Below are positions 1-8,819 of a stretch of DNA of 64,000 bases, one piece after another; positions within the stretch are counted from its first letter, which is position 1; every line of letters starts with the position of its first letter. Source of the DNA: Anthopleura xanthogrammica (lineage: Eukaryota > Cnidaria > Anthozoa > Actiniaria > Actiniidae); NCBI GenBank assembly GCA_964019055.1, contig CAXHSA010000009.1, forward strand, positions 124,001 to 188,000, given 5' to 3'. The notes below the pieces were generated by a model. That model was not told the origin of the DNA. It saw only the letters and a program-made list of their open reading frames with translations, and did not search any database. Position numbers and translations under genes: made by a program.

Positions 1-257
1 GGCCATTTTTCAGTTTTTTGGGCTAAAAAGCTTTTTTTCCCAGCAAAACAGTGTTTTGGACACCTAAAATGTGCTTTTCTCGTCCAAAACTTGCGTTTAG
101 CAGTGAAAACGTCGTGTTCTGAGCAAAAGAAAATTCTCAGCAAATTTCAAATTTTCTCAGCAAAAAACACCTTTTTTGACCAAAAAGCACCTTTACTCAG
201 CCAAAACCGCATTTTTTTTCGCCAAAAAGTCGTGTTTTTATCTCAAGAGGTATTTTC
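1..257 (+). repeat. Left partial satellite unit (unit positions 73-329)
   Basis: The window opens inside a unit, at the second half of the TGGCCA palindrome, and runs to the unit end. It carries the T-to-C variant at unit position 191 (here at 119), shared with the units at 1245 and 1903. The array therefore continues to the left of the window. Confidence 0.97.
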
Positions 258-3200
258 ATGAGCAAAAGGGGGGGGTTTCAGCAAACAGGTCACGCCGTCA
301 GCGAAAAACCTGGTTTTGAGAGCCAAAATGGCCATTTTTCAGTTTTTTGGGCTAAAAAGCTTTTTTTCCCAGCAAAACAGTGTTTTGGACACCTAAAATG
401 TGCTTTTCTCGTCCAAAACTTGCGTTTAGCAGTGAAAACGTCGTGTTTTGAGCAAAAGAAAATTCTCAGCAAATTTCCAATTTTCTCAGCAAAAAACACC
501 TTTTTTGACCAAAAAGCACCTTTACTCAGCCAAAACCGCATTTTTTTTCGCCAAAAAGTCGTGTTTTTATCTCAAGAGGTATTTTCATGAGCAAAAAGTG
601 GGGGTTTCAGCAAACAGGTCACGCCGTCAGCGAAAAACCTGGTTTTGAGAGCCAAAATGGCCATTTTTCAGTTTTTTGGGCTAAAAAGCTTTTTTTCCCA
701 GCAAAACAGTGTTTTGGACACCTAAAATGTGCTTTTCTCGTCCAAAACTTGCGTTTAGCAGTGAAAACGTCGTGTTTTGAGCAAAAGAAAATTCTCAGCA
801 AATTTCAAATTTTCTCAGCAAAAAACACCTTTTTTGACCAAAAAGCACCTTTACTCAGCCAAAACCGCATTTTTTTTCGCTAAAAAGTCGTGTTTTTATC
901 TCAAGAGGTATTTTCATGAGCAAAAAGTGGGGGTTTCAGCAAACAGGTCACGCCGTCAGCGAAAAACCTGGTTTTGAGAGCCAAAATGGCCATTTTTCAG
1001 TTTTTTGGGCTAAAAAGCTTTTTTTCCCAGCAAAACAGTGTTTTGGACACCTAAAATGTGCTTTTCTCGTCCAAAACTTGCGTTTAGCAGTGAAAACGTC
1101 GTGTTTTGAGCAAAAGAAAATTCTCAGCAAATTTCAAATTTTCTCAGCAAAAAACACCTTTTTTGACCAAAAAGCACCTTTACTCAGCCAAAACCGCATT
1201 TTTTTTCGCCAAAAAGTCGTGTTTTTATCTCAAGAGGTATTTTCATGAGCAAAAAGTGGGGGTTTCAGCAAACAGGTCACGCCGTCAGCGAAAAACCTGG
1301 TTTTGAGAGCCAAAATGGCCATTTTTCAGTTTTTTGGGCTAAAAAGCTTTTTTTCCCAGCAAAACAGTGTTTTGGACACCTAAAATGTGCTTTTCTCGTC
1401 CAAAACTTGCGTTTAGCAGTGAAAACGTCGTGTTCTGAGCAAAAGAAAATTCTCAGCAAATTTCAAATTTTCTCAGCAAAAAACACCTTTTTTGACCAAA
1501 AAGCACCTTTACTCAGCCAAAACCGCATTTTTTTTCGCCAAAAAGTCGTGTTTTTATCTCAAGAGGTATTTTCATGAGCAAAAAGTGGGGGTTTCAGCAA
1601 ACAGGTCACGCCGTCAGCGAAAAACCTGGTTTTGAGAGCCAAAATGGCCATTTTTCAGTTTTTTGGGCTAAAAAGCTTTTTTTCCCAGCAAAACAGTGTT
1701 TTGGACACCTAAAATGTGCTTTTCTCGTCCAAAACTTGCGTTTAGCAGTGAAAACGTCGTGTTTTGAGCAAAAGAAAATTCTCAGCAAATTTCAAATTTT
1801 CTCAGCAAAAAACACCTTTTTTGACCAAAAAGCACCTTTACTCAGCCAAAACCGCATTTTTTTTCGCCAAAAAGTCGTGTTTTTATCTCAAGAGGTATTT
1901 TCATGAGCAAAAAGTGGGGGTTTCAGCAAACAGGTCACGCCGTCAGCGAAAAACCTGGTTTTGAGAGCCAAAATGGCCATTTTTCAGTTTTTTGGGCTAA
2001 AAAGCTTTTTTTCCCAGCAAAACAGTGTTTTGGACACCTAAAATGTGCTTTTCTCGTCCAAAACTTGCGTTTAGCAGTGAAAACGTCGTGTTCTGAGCAA
2101 AAGAAAATTCTCAGCAAATTTCAAATTTTCTCAGCAAAAAACACCTTTTTTGACCAAAAAGCACCTTTACTCAGCCAAAACCGCATTTTTTTTCGCCAAA
2201 AAGTCGTGTTTTTATCTCAAGAGGTATTTTCATGAGCAAAAAGTGGGGGTTTCAGCAAACAGGTCACGCCGTCAGCGAAAAACCTGGTTTTGAGAGCCAA
2301 AATGGCCATTTTTCAGTTTTTTGGGCTAAAAAGCTTTTTTTCCCAGCAAAACAGTGTTTTGGACACCTAAAATGTGCTTTTCTCGTCCAAAACTTGCGTT
2401 TAGCAGTGAAAACGTCGTGTTTTGAGCAAAAGAAAATTCTCAGCAAATTTCCAATTTTCTCAGCAAAAAACACCTTTTTTGACCAAAAAGCACCTTTACT
2501 CAGCCAAAACCGCATTTTTTTTCGCCAAAAAGTCGTGTTTTTATCTCAAGAGGTATTTTCATGAGCAAAAAGTGGGGGTTTCAGCAAACAGGTCACGCCG
2601 TCAGCGAAAAACCTGGTTTTGAGAGCCAAAATGGCCATTTTTCAGTTTTTTGGGCTAAAAAGCTTTTTTGCCCAGCAAAACAGTGTTTTGGACACCTAAA
2701 ATGTGCTTTTCTCGTCCAAAACTTGCGTTTAGCAGTGAAAACGTCGTGTTTTGAGCAAAAGAAAATTCTCAGCAAATTTCAAATTTTCTCAGCAAAAAAC
2801 ACCTTTTTTGACCAAAAAGCACCTTTACTCAGCCAAAACCGCATTTTTTTTCGCCAAAAAGTCGTGTTTTTATCTCAAGAGGTATTTTCATGAGCAAAAA
2901 GTGGGGGTTTCAGCAAACAGGTCACGCCGTCAGCGAAAAACCTGGTTTTGAGAGCCAAAATGGCCATTTTTCAGTTTTTTGGGCTAAAAAGCTTTTTTTC
3001 CCAGCAAAACAGTGTTTTGGACACCTAAAATGTGCTTTTCTCGTCCAAAACTTGCGTTTAGCAGTGAAAACGTCGTGTTTTGAGCAAAAGAAAATTCTCA
3101 GCAAATTTCAAATTTTCTCAGCAAAAAACACCTTTTTTGACCAAAAAGCACCTTTACTCAGCCAAAACCGCATTTTTTTTCGCCAAAAAGTCGTGTTTTT

Positions 3201-5224
3201 ATCTCAAGAGGCTATTTTCATGAGCAAAAAGTGGGGGTTTCAGCAAACAGGTCACGCCGTCAGCGAAAAACCTGGTTTTGAGAGCCAAAATGGCCATTTT
3301 TCAGTTTTTTGGGCTAAAAAGCTTTTTTTCCCAGCAAAACAGTGTTTTGGACACCTAAAATGTGCTTTTCTCGTCCAAAACTTGCGTTTAGCAGTGAAAA
3401 CGTCGTGTTTTGAGCAAAAGAAAATTCTCAGCAAATTTCAAATTTTCTCAGCAAAAAACACCTTTTTTGACCAAAAAGCACCTTTACTCAGCCAAAACCG
3501 CATTTTTTTTCGCCAAAAAGTCGTGTTTTTATCTCAAGAGGTATTTTCATGAGCAAAAAGTGGGGGTTTCAGCAAACAGGTCACGCCGTCAGCGAAAAAC
3601 CTGGTTTTGAGAGCCAAAATGGCCATTTTTCAGTTTTTTGGGCTAAAAAGCTTTTTTTCCCAGCAAAACAGTGTTTTGGACACCTAAAATGTGCTTTTCT
3701 CGTCCAAAACTTGCGTTTAGCAGTGAAAACGTCGTGTTTTGAGCAAAAGAAAATTCTCAGCAAATTTCAAATTTTCTCAGCAAAAAACACCTTTTTTGAC
3801 CAAAAAGCACCTTTACTCAGCCAAAACCGCATTTTTTTTCGCCAAAAAGTCGTGTTTTTATCTCAAGAGGTATTTTCATGAGCAAAAAGTGGGGGTTTCA
3901 GCAAACAGGTCACGCCGTCAGCGAAAAACCTGGTTTTGAGAGCCAAAATGGCCATTTTTCAGTTTTTTGGGCTAAAAAGCTTTTTTTCCCAGCAAAACAG
4001 TGTTTTGGACACCTAAAATGTGCTTTTCTCGTCCAAAACTTGCGTTTAGCAGTGAAAACGTCGTGTTTTGAGCAAAAGAAAATTCTCAGCAAATTTCAAA
4101 TTTTCTCAGCAAAAAACACCTTTTTTGACCAAAAAGCACCTTTACTCAGCCAAAACCGCATTTTTTTTCGCCAAAAAGTCGTGTTTTTATCTCAAGAGGT
4201 ATTTTCATGAGCAAAAAGTGGGGGTTTCAGCAAACAGGTCACGCCGTCAGCGAAAAACCTGGTTTTGAGAGCCAAAATGGCCATTTTTCAGTTTTTTGGG
4301 CTAAAAAGCTTTTTTTCCCAGCAAAACAGTGTTTTGGACACCTAAAATGTGCTTTTCTCGTCCAAAACTTGCGTTTAGCAGTGAAAACGTCGTGTTTTGA
4401 GCAAAAGAAAATTCTCAGCAAATTTCAAATTTTCTCAGCAAAAAACACCTTTTTTGACCAAAAAGCACCTTTACTCAGCCAAAACCGCATTTTTTTTTTG
4501 CCAAAAAGTCGTGTTTTTATCTCAAGAGGTATTTTCATGAGCAAAAAGTGGGGGTTTCAGCAAACCGGTCACGCCGTCAGCGAAAAACCTGGTTTTGAGA
4601 GCCAAAATGGCCATTTTTCAGTTTTTTGGGCTAAAAAGCTTTTTTTCCCAGCAAAACAGTGTTTTGGACACCTAAAATGTGCTTTTCTCGTCCAAAACTT
4701 GCGTTTAGCAGTGAAAACGTCGTGTTTTGAGCAAAAGAAAATTCTCAGCAAATTTCAAATTTTCTCAGCAAAAAACACCTTTTTTGACCAAAAAGCACCT
4801 TTACTCAGCCAAAACCGCATTTTTTTTCGCCAAAAAGTCGTGTTTTTATCTCAAGAGGTATTTTCATGAGCAAAAAGTGGGGGTTTCAGCAAACAGGTCA
4901 CGCCGTCAGCGAAAAACCTGGTTTTGAGAGCCAAAATGGCCATTTTTCAGTTTTTTGGGCTAAAAAGCTTTTTTTCCCAGCAAAACAGTGTTTTGGACAC
5001 CTAAAATGTGCTTTTCTCGTCCAAAACTTGCGTTTAGCAGTGAAAACGTCGTGTTTTGAGCAAAAGAAAATTCTCAGCAAATTTCAAATTTTCTCAGCAA
5101 AAAACACCTTTTTTGACCAAAAAGCACCTTTACTCAGCCAAAACCGCATTTTTTTTCGCCAAAAAGTCGTGTTTTTATCTCAAGAGGTATTTTCATGAGC
5201 AAAAAGTGGGGGTTTCAGCAAACA

Positions 5225-5240
5225 GGTCACGCCGTCAGCG
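5225..5240. other. CpG-containing G+C-rich segment of the unit (positions 31-46)
   Basis: This is the most G+C-rich part of the unit, with three of its ten CpGs at unit positions 36, 39 and 45, and it has no A- or T-tract. It repeats once per 329 bp. The minus strand shows a weak resemblance to the CENP-B box, assessed and rejected elsewhere. No function is shown by the sequence. Confidence 0.7.
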
Positions 5241-5261
5241 AAAAACCTGGTTTTGAGAGCC

Positions 5262-5275
5262 AAAATGGCCATTTT
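5262..5275. repeat. 14-bp perfect palindrome AAAATGGCCATTTT
   Basis: Unit positions 68-81 read the same on both strands, with a TGGCCA centre flanked by A4 and T4. The palindrome recurs once per unit. It lies 28 bp centre to centre from the second palindrome, inside the one irregular 29-bp gap of the A-tract ladder. It could be a dyad for a dimeric DNA-binding protein, but no such binding can be inferred from sequence alone. Confidence 0.9.
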
Positions 5276-5290
5276 TCAGTTTTTTGGGCT

Positions 5291-5302
5291 AAAAAGCTTT
5301 TT
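5291..5302. repeat. 12-bp perfect palindrome AAAAAGCTTTTT, containing a HindIII site
   Basis: Unit positions 97-108 form a perfect palindrome centred on AAGCTT, the HindIII recognition sequence, present once per unit. In the units at 14412 and 20999 the core has become AAGGTT, which removes the site. In the units at 21328, 27905, 28563 and 47652 only the preceding T (position 96) has become A and the site stays intact. Confidence 0.9.
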
Positions 5303-5320
5303 TTCCCAGCAAAACAGTGT

Positions 5321-5523
5321 TTTGGACACCTAAAATGTGCTTTTCTCGTCCAAAACTTGCGTTTAGCAGTGAAAACGTCGTGTTTTGAGCAAAAGAAAAT
5401 TCTCAGCAAATTTCAAATTTTCTCAGCAAAAAACACCTTTTTTGACCAAAAAGCACCTTTACTCAGCCAAAACCGCATTTTTTTTCGCCAAAAAGTCGTG
5501 TTTTTATCTCAAGAGGTATTTTC
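5321..5523 (+). repeat. Internal sub-repeats of about 20.5 bp with alternating A- and T-tracts
   Basis: Within the unit, A-tracts start at positions 7, 26, 47, 68, 97, 117, 138, 158, 178, 197, 214, 234, 254, 275, 296 and (weak, AA only) 317, then 7 of the next unit. The spacings are 19-21 bp except for 29 (68 to 97) and 17 (197 to 214). That is 16 steps in 329 bp, a mean of 20.6. T-tracts sit about half-way between, so an A- or T-tract occurs about every 10 bp. A loose sub-repeat consensus is an AGC or GCC element, then A4-5, about six mixed bases, then T4-6. From position 254 onward the spacing is exactly 21 bp. The simplest reading is that the 329-bp unit grew from an ancestral repeat of about 20 bp. 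The listed span covers the most regular part of the representative unit. Confidence 0.85.
5478..5485 (+). repeat. Hypervariable T8 run (unit positions 284-291)
   Basis: This is the most length-variable place in the unit. Most copies have T8 followed by CGCC. Units at 11452, 36796, 50286, 61148 and 61476 have T7. Units at 24289, 31195 and 39098 have T9 then C. Units at 27905, 28563, 29221, 30866, 52588, 53576 and 55221 have T9 then GCC. Units at 4207, 7830 and 19680 have T10 then GCC, 6182 has T10 then CGCC, and 26258 has T11 then GCC. Units at 6513, 8160, 15070, 16059 and 20010 have T9 then GTGCC. The unit at 25276 has only T3. Polymerase slippage is the likely source. Homopolymer sequencing error could explain isolated one-base cases. 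Confidence 0.88.
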
Positions 5524-6181
5524 ATGAGCAAAAAGTGGGGGTTTCAGCAAACAGGTCACGCCGTCAGCGAAAAACCTGGTTTTGAGAGCCAAAATGGCCA
5601 TTTTTCAGTTTTTTGGGCTAAAAAGCTTTTTTTCCCAGCAAAACAGTGTTTTGGACACCTAAAATGTGCTTTTCTCGTCCAAAACTTGCGTTTAGCAGTG
5701 AAAACGTCGTGTTTTGAGCAAAAGAAAATTCTCAGCAAATTTCAAATTTTCTCAGCAAAAAACACCTTTTTTGACCAAAAAGCACCTTTACTCAGCCAAA
5801 ACCGCATTTTTTTTCGCCAAAAAGTCGTGTTTTTATCTCAAGAGGTATTTTCATGAGCAAAAAGTGGGGGTTTCAGCAAACAGGTCACGCCGTCAGCGAA
5901 AAACCTGGTTTTGAGAGCCAAAATGGCCATTTTTCAGTTTTTTGGGCTAAAAAGCTTTTTTTCCCAGCAAAACAGTGTTTTGGACACCTAAAATGTGCTT
6001 TTCTCGTCCAAAACTTGCGTTTAGCAGTGAAAACGTCGTGTTTTGAGCAAAAGAAAATTCTCAGCAAATTTCAAATTTTCTCAGCAAAAAACACCTTTTT
6101 TGACCAAAAAGCACCTTTACTCAGCCAAAACCGCATTTTTTTTCGCCAAAAAGTCGTGTTTTTATCTCAAGAGGTATTTTC

Positions 6182-7172
6182 ATGAGCAAAAAGTGGGGGT
6201 TTCAGCAAACAGGTCACGCCGTCAGCGAAAAACCTGGTTTTGAGAGCCAAAATGGCCATTTTTCAGTTTTTTGGGCTAAAAAGCTTTTTTTCCCAGCAAA
6301 ACAGTGTTTTGGACACCTAAAATGTGCTTTTCTCGTCCAAAACTTGCGTTTAGCAGTGAAAACGTCGTGTTTTGAGCAAAAGAAAATTCTCAGCAAATTT
6401 CAAATTTTCTCAGCAAAAAACACCTTTTTTGACCAAAAAGCACCTTTACTCAGCCAAAACCGCATTTTTTTTTTCGCCAAAAAGTCGTGTTTTTATCTCA
6501 AGAGGTATTTTCATGAGCAAAAAGTGGGGGTTTCAGCAAACCGGTCACGCCGTCAGCGAAAAACCTGGTTTTGAGAGCCAAAATGGCCATTTTTCAGTTT
6601 TTTGGGCTAAAAAGCTTTTTTTCCCAGCAAAACAGTGTTTTGGACACCTAAAATGTGCTTTTCTCGTCCAAAACTTGCGTTTAGCAGTGAAAACGTCGTG
6701 TTTTGAGCAAAAGAAAATTCTCAGCAAATTTCAAATTTTCTCAGCAAAAAACACCTTTTTTGACCAAAAAGCACCTTTACTCAGCCAAAACCGCATTTTT
6801 TTTTGTGCCAAAAAGTCGTGTTTTTATCTCAAGAGGTATTTTCATGAGCAAAAAGTGGGGGTTTCAGCAAACCGGTCACGCCGTCAGCGAAAAACCTGGT
6901 TTTGAGAGCCAAAATGGCCATTTTTCAGTTTTTTGGGCTAAAAAGCTTTTTTTCCCAGCAAAACAGTGTTTTGGACACCTAAAATGTGCTTTTCTCGTCC
7001 AAAACTTGCGTTTAGCAGTGAAAACGTCGTGTTTTGAGCAAAAGAAAATTCTCAGCAAATTTCAAATTTTCTCAGCAAAAAACACCTTTTTTGACCAAAA
7101 AGCACCTTTACTCAGCCAAAACCGCATTTTTTTTCGCCAAAAAGTCGTGTTTTTATCTCAAGAGGTATTTTC
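6182..7172 (+). repeat. Three-unit block with expanded T-runs and C30 variants
   Basis: The unit at 6182 has T10 before CGCC. The unit at 6513 has C at position 30 and T9 before GTGCC. The unit at 6844 has C at position 30 and a normal T-run. It is close to the trimer blocks at 7830 and 19680, differing in the first T-run (T10CGCC here, T10GCC there). Confidence 0.8.
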
Positions 7173-7829
7173 ATGAGCAAAAAGTGGGGGTTTCAGCAAA
7201 CAGGTCACGCCGTCAGCGAAAAACCTGGTTTTGAGAGCCAAAATGGCCATTTTTCAGTTTTTTGGGCTAAAAAGCTTTTTTTCCCAGCAAAACAGTGTTT
7301 TGGACACCTAAAATGTGCTTTTCTCGTCCAAAACTTGCGTTTAGCAGTGAAAACGTCGTGTTTTGAGCAAAAGAAAATTCTCAGCAAATTTCAAATTTTC
7401 TCAGCAAAAAACACCTTTTTTGACCAAAAAGCACCTTTACTCAGCCAAAACCGCATTTTTTTTCGCCAAAAAGTCGTGTTTTTATCTCAAGAGGTATTTT
7501 CATGAGCAAAAAGTGGGGGTTTCAGCAAACAGGTCACGCCGTCAGCGAAAAACCTGGTTTTGAGAGCCAAAATGGCCATTTTTCAGTTTTTTGGGCTAAA
7601 AAGCTTTTTTTCCCAGCAAAACAGTGTTTTGGACACCTAAAATGTGCTTTTCTCGTCCAAAACTTGCGTTTAGCAGTGAAAACGTCGTGTTTTGAGCAAA
7701 AGAAAATTCTCAGCAAATTTCAAATTTTCCAGCAAAAAACACCTTTTTTGACCAAAAAGCACCTTTACTCAGCCAAAACCGCATTTTTTTTCGCCAAAAA
7801 GTCGTGTTTTTATCTCAAGAGGTATTTTC

Positions 7830-8819
7830 ATGAGCAAAAAGTGGGGGTTTCAGCAAACAGGTCACGCCGTCAGCGAAAAACCTGGTTTTGAGAGCCAAAA
7901 TGGCCATTTTTCAGTTTTTTGGGCTAAAAAGCTTTTTTTCCCAGCAAAACAGTGTTTTGGACACCTAAAATGTGCTTTTCTCGTCCAAAACTTGCGTTTA
8001 GCAGTGAAAACGTCGTGTTTTGAGCAAAAGAAAATTCTCAGCAAATTTCAAATTTTCTCAGCAAAAAACACCTTTTTTGACCAAAAAGCACCTTTACTCA
8101 GCCAAAACCGCATTTTTTTTTTGCCAAAAAGTCGTGTTTTTATCTCAAGAGGTATTTTCATGAGCAAAAAGTGGGGGTTTCAGCAAACCGGTCACGCCGT
8201 CAGCGAAAAACCTGGTTTTGAGAGCCAAAATGGCCATTTTTCAGTTTTTTGGGCTAAAAAGCTTTTTTTCCCAGCAAAACAGTGTTTTGGACACCTAAAA
8301 TGTGCTTTTCTCGTCCAAAACTTGCGTTTAGCAGTGAAAACGTCGTGTTTTGAGCAAAAGAAAATTCTCAGCAAATTTCAAATTTTCTCAGCAAAAAACA
8401 CCTTTTTTGACCAAAAAGCACCTTTACTCAGCCAAAACCGCATTTTTTTTTGTGCCAAAAAGTCGTGTTTTTATCTCAAGAGGTATTTTCATGAGCAAAA
8501 AGTGGGGGTTTCAGCAAACCGGTCACGCCGTCAGCGAAAAACCTGGTTTTGAGAGCCAAAATGGCCATTTTTCAGTTTTTTGGGCTAAAAAGCTTTTTTT
8601 CCCAGCAAAACAGTGTTTTGGACACCTAAAATGTGCTTTTCTCGTCCAAAACTTGCGTTTAGCAGTGAAAACGTCGTGTTTTGAGCAAAAGAAAATTCTC
8701 AGCAAATTTCAAATTTTCTCAGCAAAAAACACCTTTTTTGACCAAAAAGCACCTTTACTCAGCCAAAACCGCATTTTTTTTCGCCAAAAAGTCGTGTTTT
8801 TATCTCAAGAGGTATTTTC
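7830..8819 (+). repeat. Three-unit variant block, copy 1 (pairs with 19680-20669)
   Basis: The unit at 7830 ends with T10 then GCC. The unit at 8160 has C30 and T9 then GTGCC. The unit at 8491 has C30 only. The same ordered set of changes is found 11,850 bp (36 units) to the right, which indicates copying of a multi-unit segment rather than independent mutation. Confidence 0.83.

Larger units (their letters stand above)
5195..5523 (+). repeat. Representative consensus 329-bp unit
   Basis: This unit carries the commonest base at every position I compared and serves as the reference for unit coordinates used in other entries. A hand count gives 59 G and 67 C (38% G+C). It contains 10 CpG dinucleotides at unit positions 36, 39, 45, 153, 166, 182, 185, 280, 292 and 303, against about 12 expected from base composition. 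Landmarks are a G5 run at 14-18, a CpG cluster at 31-46, palindromes at 68-81 and 97-108, A6 at 234-239, T6 at 244-249 and T8 at 284-291. The unit length is close to twice a nucleosome repeat, as is common for satellites, but two-nucleosome packaging is inference. Confidence 0.95.
5195..5527 (+). other. Repeat-borne 110-codon open frame, probably not a gene (representative copy)
   Basis: Each typical unit has an ATG-to-TGA frame of 110 codons whose TGA overlaps the next unit's ATG as ATGA. The translation is rich in Lys, Phe, Gln and Ser, with no recognisable domain, signal peptide or membrane segment. Its C-terminal part repeats every seven residues because the DNA sub-repeat there is 21 bp. 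Evidence against coding: other frames on both strands are also open, and common variants change residues (Gln to Pro at codon 74, Phe to Leu at codon 76, Phe to Ser at codon 64). Some units have stops: codon 99 at 587, 10136 and 25276, and codon 5 at 51930, 53246 and 60489. A7 frameshifts cut it to 83 codons at 33173, 34819, 35149, 36466 and 51272. One-base insertions fuse neighbouring copies. An AGAGG lies 7 bases before the ATG, which I treat as chance. Confidence 0.75.

Noticed and set aside
5228..5242. CENP-B-box-like match on the minus strand at unit positions 34-48
   Set aside because: It agrees with 7 of the 9 key positions of the NTTCGNNNNANNCGGGN consensus, lacking the central A and one G of CGGG. 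This is below what is needed to claim the motif, and one unit (52259) has a further change there.
5214..5427. TTTCAG and TTTTCTCAG strings as splice acceptor sites
   Set aside because: They are produced by the T-tract plus CAGC pattern of the sub-repeats, with no matching donor or exon evidence.
5478..5485. T8 run after a possible hairpin as a transcription terminator
   Set aside because: No G+C-rich stem precedes the run, and T-tracts occur about every 20 bp throughout the unit, so this one is not distinctive as a terminator.
5512..5524. AGAGG 7 bases before the ATG as a ribosome binding site
   Set aside because: It recurs once per unit as part of the repeat, and there is no other sign of bacterial gene organisation anywhere in 64 kb. 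A short purine motif before an ATG is easily met by chance.
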